A stretch of 7,266 nucleotides of DNA from Thioalkalivibrio sp. (GTDB lineage Bacteria > Pseudomonadota > Gammaproteobacteria > Ectothiorhodospirales > Ectothiorhodospiraceae): NCBI GenBank assembly GCA_007133115.1, contig SLNI01000270.1:1-7266 (forward strand), read 5' to 3'. The stretch's first letter is position 1. Each line of letters starts with the position of its first letter. The notes beneath the pieces are model-generated. The model was not told the DNA's origin. It worked only from the letters and a program-made list of their open reading frames with translations, and made no database searches. The position numbers were made by a program, and so were the translations under genes. Shown piece by piece: positions 6,550 to 7,266 of the stretch.

Positions 6550-7266
6550 TCAGACCAGCCGGTTGAAACAGCGCTCGTCGTTGCTGAGGCAGCGCAGATT
6601 GTCGACCGTGGTCCGTGCGATCTCTTCCATGGCCTGCCGGGTCAGAAATCCCTGGTGGCCCGTGATCAGCACATTGGGGAAGGTCTGCAGGCGCTGGAAG
6701 ACATCGTCCTGGATCACTTCCTCGGAAAGATCCTTGAAGAAAAGGTTTTCCTCCTGCTCGTACACATCCAGCCCCAGGCTGCCGATGCGCCCGCTCTTCA
6801 GGCCGTCGATCACCGCGTGTGTGTCGATGATCGCGCCACGGCTGGTGTTGATCAGCATGGTTCCGGGCTTCATCAGGCCGACCGCGGTAGCGTCGACCAT
6901 CGCGTGTGTCTCGGGCGTCAGCGGGCAATGCAGGCTGATGATGTCGGACTGGCTCAGGAAGGCTTCCCAGGGCAGGTACTCGATGCCCATCTCCTCGACC
7001 TCCGGGTCGGGATAGGGGTCGAAAGCCACCACCTTGCAGCCAAAGCCCTGCATGATCCGGCCAAAGACGCGGCCGATGCGACCCGTACCGACGACACCGA
7101 CGGTTCGGCCGTTGATGTCGAAACCCATCAGGCCGTCGAGCAGGAAGTTACCCTCGCGCACCCGATTGAAGGCACGGTGGGTCTTTCGGTTCAACGTCAT
7201 CAGCAATGCAACGGCATGCTCGGCCACCGCGTGGGGAGAGTAGGCCGGCACCCGCGCAACCCGCAC
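6550..7266 (-). CDS. ldhA: Fermentative D-lactate dehydrogenase, C-terminal part (start beyond window edge)
   Basis: The reverse strand is open from the window edge to the stop at 6552-6550, giving 238 residues, roughly the last 70 percent of a protein of about 330. It belongs to the D-2-hydroxyacid dehydrogenases and reduces pyruvate to D-lactate with NADH in the cytoplasm. In the visible part, AEHAVALLMTLNRKTHRAF precedes the Rossmann motif GVVGTGRIG (57-65), the NAD-ribose Asp83 in AFDPYPD, ISLHCPLTPET (110-120), and the catalytic triad Arg143 (NTSRGA), Glu172 (YEQEEN) and His204 (TGHQ). Their spacing of 29 and 32 matches E. coli LdhA. VIQDDVFQRLQTF and the ending CFNRLV also track E. coli LdhA, which favours this over glycerate or phosphoglycerate enzymes. 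The GTG at the window edge is an internal Val, not the start. It is convergent with deaD. Confidence 0.93.
   Translation of the reverse strand: MRVARVPAYSPHAVAEHAVALLMTLNRKTHRAFNRVREGNFLLDGLMGFDINGRTVGVVGTGRIGRVFGRIMQGFGCKVVAFDPYPDPEVEEMGIEYLPWEAFLSQSDIISLHCPLTPETHAMVDATAVGLMKPGTMLINTSRGAIIDTHAVIDGLKSGRIGSLGLDVYEQEENLFFKDLSEEVIQDDVFQRLQTFPNVLITGHQGFLTRQAMEEIARTTVDNLRCLSNDERCFNRLV

Noticed and set aside
6053..6928. A 291-codon minus-strand open frame overlapping the ends of deaD and ldhA
   Set aside because: It runs across two strongly supported genes in a different frame and resembles no family.

Overview
The window is high-GC bacterial DNA, densely coding, with no mobile element, tRNA, rRNA or CRISPR array that I can see. 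The proteins look gammaproteobacterial: LdhA and CoaD resemble the E. coli proteins closely, and the PA2778/PA2779-type gene pair is named after Pseudomonas aeruginosa. A high-GC gammaproteobacterium, possibly a Chromatiales/Ectothiorhodospiraceae-like lineage, would fit a pyrophosphate-type phosphofructokinase beside a class I fructose-1,6-bisphosphatase. That placement is inference; no taxonomic marker is present.

Layout from left to right. Positions 1-132 (minus) hold the start of coaD, cut by the window edge. Positions 162-1619 (minus) hold a two-gene operon: a small PA2779-type membrane protein, then a PA2778-type lipoprotein with a C39-like cysteine peptidase fold and TPR-like repeats, 6 bp apart. 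Positions 1759-3030 (minus) encode a PPi-class 6-phosphofructokinase, and 3351-4364 (plus) encode fructose-1,6-bisphosphatase. These two are divergent across a 320-bp gap rich in TGCA words and dyads. Positions 4517-6490 (plus) encode a DeaD/CsdA-type RNA helicase with its own candidate promoter behind a strong hairpin that probably ends fbp. Positions 6550-7266 (minus) are the C-terminal two-thirds of a D-lactate dehydrogenase (ldhA), convergent with deaD.

Functionally the centre of the window is a fructose-6-phosphate / fructose-1,6-bisphosphate node: the enzyme that makes or reversibly cleaves the bisphosphate with pyrophosphate, and the enzyme that hydrolyses it, expressed from one shared control region. 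LdhA disposes of pyruvate at the end of glycolysis. CoaD (coenzyme A synthesis) and DeaD (RNA remodelling) are housekeeping.

The main oddities are a GGGGS sequence in the phosphofructokinase where relatives carry acidic or polar residues, the dyad-rich pfp-fbp gap, and the poorly understood peptidase/membrane-protein pair. Most of the window is ordinary core genome; I see no convincing new defence or mobile system.
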